Shown here: positions 31,121 to 32,693 of the stretch, piece after piece
Layout of the letters: each line of letters starts with the position of its first letter
How positions within the stretch are numbered: the stretch's first letter is position 1
Source: Candidatus Methanophagales archaeon
Lineage (GTDB): Archaea > Halobacteriota > Syntropharchaeia > Alkanophagales > Methanospirareceae
DNA: 32,693 nucleotides
Assembly: GCA_029241965.1 (NCBI GenBank)
Contig: JAPWVK010000092.1
Location: 1 to 32,693 of the forward strand
Reading direction: 5' to 3'
Program-made: the position numbers and the translations under genes
The notes under the pieces: model-generated
Database searches by the model: none
Told to the model about the DNA's origin: nothing
What the model saw: the letters and a program-made list of their open reading frames with translations, nothing else

Positions 31121-31654
31121 CAGGATAATGGAATTAGGTCGAGATGGTGAACCTAAGAACCACATAAATATCAACAATCATACCCGTTATTAGCAAGTTT
31201 TATCACTTCATCCTCACTTGTAACAATCACGCTTTTATAACATGACATTACGAGTTTTATAGGCTACAATATTTTTTTTCTCTAATGAGTCGCGATCTAT
31301 GGAACATTAAGCCACTATAGTCCGTCGAAAGCCATATATCTATGTGGCCTATATATGGGCTACATAGCGAATACGAGAATAAAACGGACAAACCTTTATT
31401 TTTGTAACGGCCCCTGAACTGATGAGTTCTTTTAGGTTGTAGCATATACAACGCTGAAACTCAGGTTATAATGCTCGTTATTATTCTCCCTCTGAATTTG
31501 TTGAACAATATCAAAACAGACCTTTTTTAACGGTCGAGTTCACGGAGAACACTGCTCTGAGTCCTATACGGGCTCTGCGGTAAATAAACTACTTCTTAAA
31601 AACGGGAAAAGCCATAGCACTTTGCAGCTCTGATTTCATCTGAGCCCGGAAAGG

Positions 31655-31655
<1 letters not shown>
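31121..31655. other. 23S rRNA 3' flank; no gene or 5S rRNA recognised
   Basis: About 530 bases lie between the 205-aa gene and the end of the 23S gene. I see no 5S rRNA signature and no tRNA on either strand. The open frames here look like chance. A hairpin with arms CTATGTGGCC and GGGCTACATAG lies at 31340-31367. The part next to the 23S gene probably holds the processing stem of the 23S precursor. Confidence 0.6.

Positions 31656-32693
<1,038 letters not shown>

Noticed and set aside
31257-31451. 64-codon reverse-strand frame downstream of the 23S gene
   Set aside because: No ribosome-binding site or motif, and it spans a hairpin; it is probably rRNA trailer.

Overview
The window is archaeal, most likely a euryarchaeote of the methanogen/methane-oxidiser branch. 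An ANME-1/Syntrophoarchaeia-type genome would fit, but that placement is an inference from gene content. The archaeal signs are: an eL19-uL18-uS5-uL30 ribosomal protein block; a QueC feeding archaeosine synthesis; an AK6/Fap7-type adenylate kinase; an S-layer-like protein ending in a PGF-CTERM sorting signal; an archaeal LeuA/CimA; TATA/BRE promoters; and GGTGA(T)-type Shine-Dalgarno sites.

Left part (1-5331): an HD-domain hydrolase converges on a reverse-strand unit larA-rpl19e-rpl18-rps5-rpl30. This is a fragment of the archaeal spc operon, with no L32e before it and no L15/SecY after it. queC follows on the plus strand. The gap 5332-6010 holds decayed, probably transposon-derived, sequence.

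Accessory unit (6011-9518): a tight plus-strand operon encodes a winged-helix regulator, an unknown 153-aa protein, an orotate-phosphoribosyltransferase-like protein, an unknown single-pass membrane protein, and two OMP-decarboxylase-superfamily proteins. One decarboxylase has unusual active-site spacing. The other has the canonical motif but lacks the N-terminal part of the barrel. A reverse-strand VapBC pair follows, with a frameshifted second PIN toxin gene.

Surface and envelope (10684-13523): a PGF-CTERM S-layer-type protein and one or two small membrane proteins. An AK6-type kinase follows at 13638-14198.

Tubulin-like envelope cluster (14368-25177): this is the most striking part. Five reverse-strand genes, mostly overlapping or a few bases apart, encode a degenerate tubulin/FtsZ-like protein, a two-TM helical protein, a three-TM coiled-coil protein, a large tubulin-like GTPase with an intact GGGTGSS loop and an inserted coiled coil, and a membrane protein with an exterior domain and a cytoplasmic coiled coil. 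Diverging from them are two exported, C-terminally anchored proteins, one with Ig-like repeats. Together they look like a membrane-spanning apparatus coupled to a tubulin-family polymer. Between the two plus-strand genes lies a decayed TumE-type toxin-antitoxin cassette. It is bounded by an exact 61-bp direct duplication of what was once the overlap of the two genes, so both reading frames survived the insertion.

Right part (25358-32693): three small exported proteins, a COG1078-type HD phosphohydrolase, a citramalate/isopropylmalate synthase, tRNA-Cys(GCA), an unknown 205-aa protein with internal tandem duplications, and the 3' third of a reverse-strand 23S rRNA gene with no recognisable 5S gene behind it. 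A family of short A/T-rich hairpins carrying a common AAGCTTT...AAAGGTTT pattern recurs between genes from about 13.6 kb to 28.7 kb.
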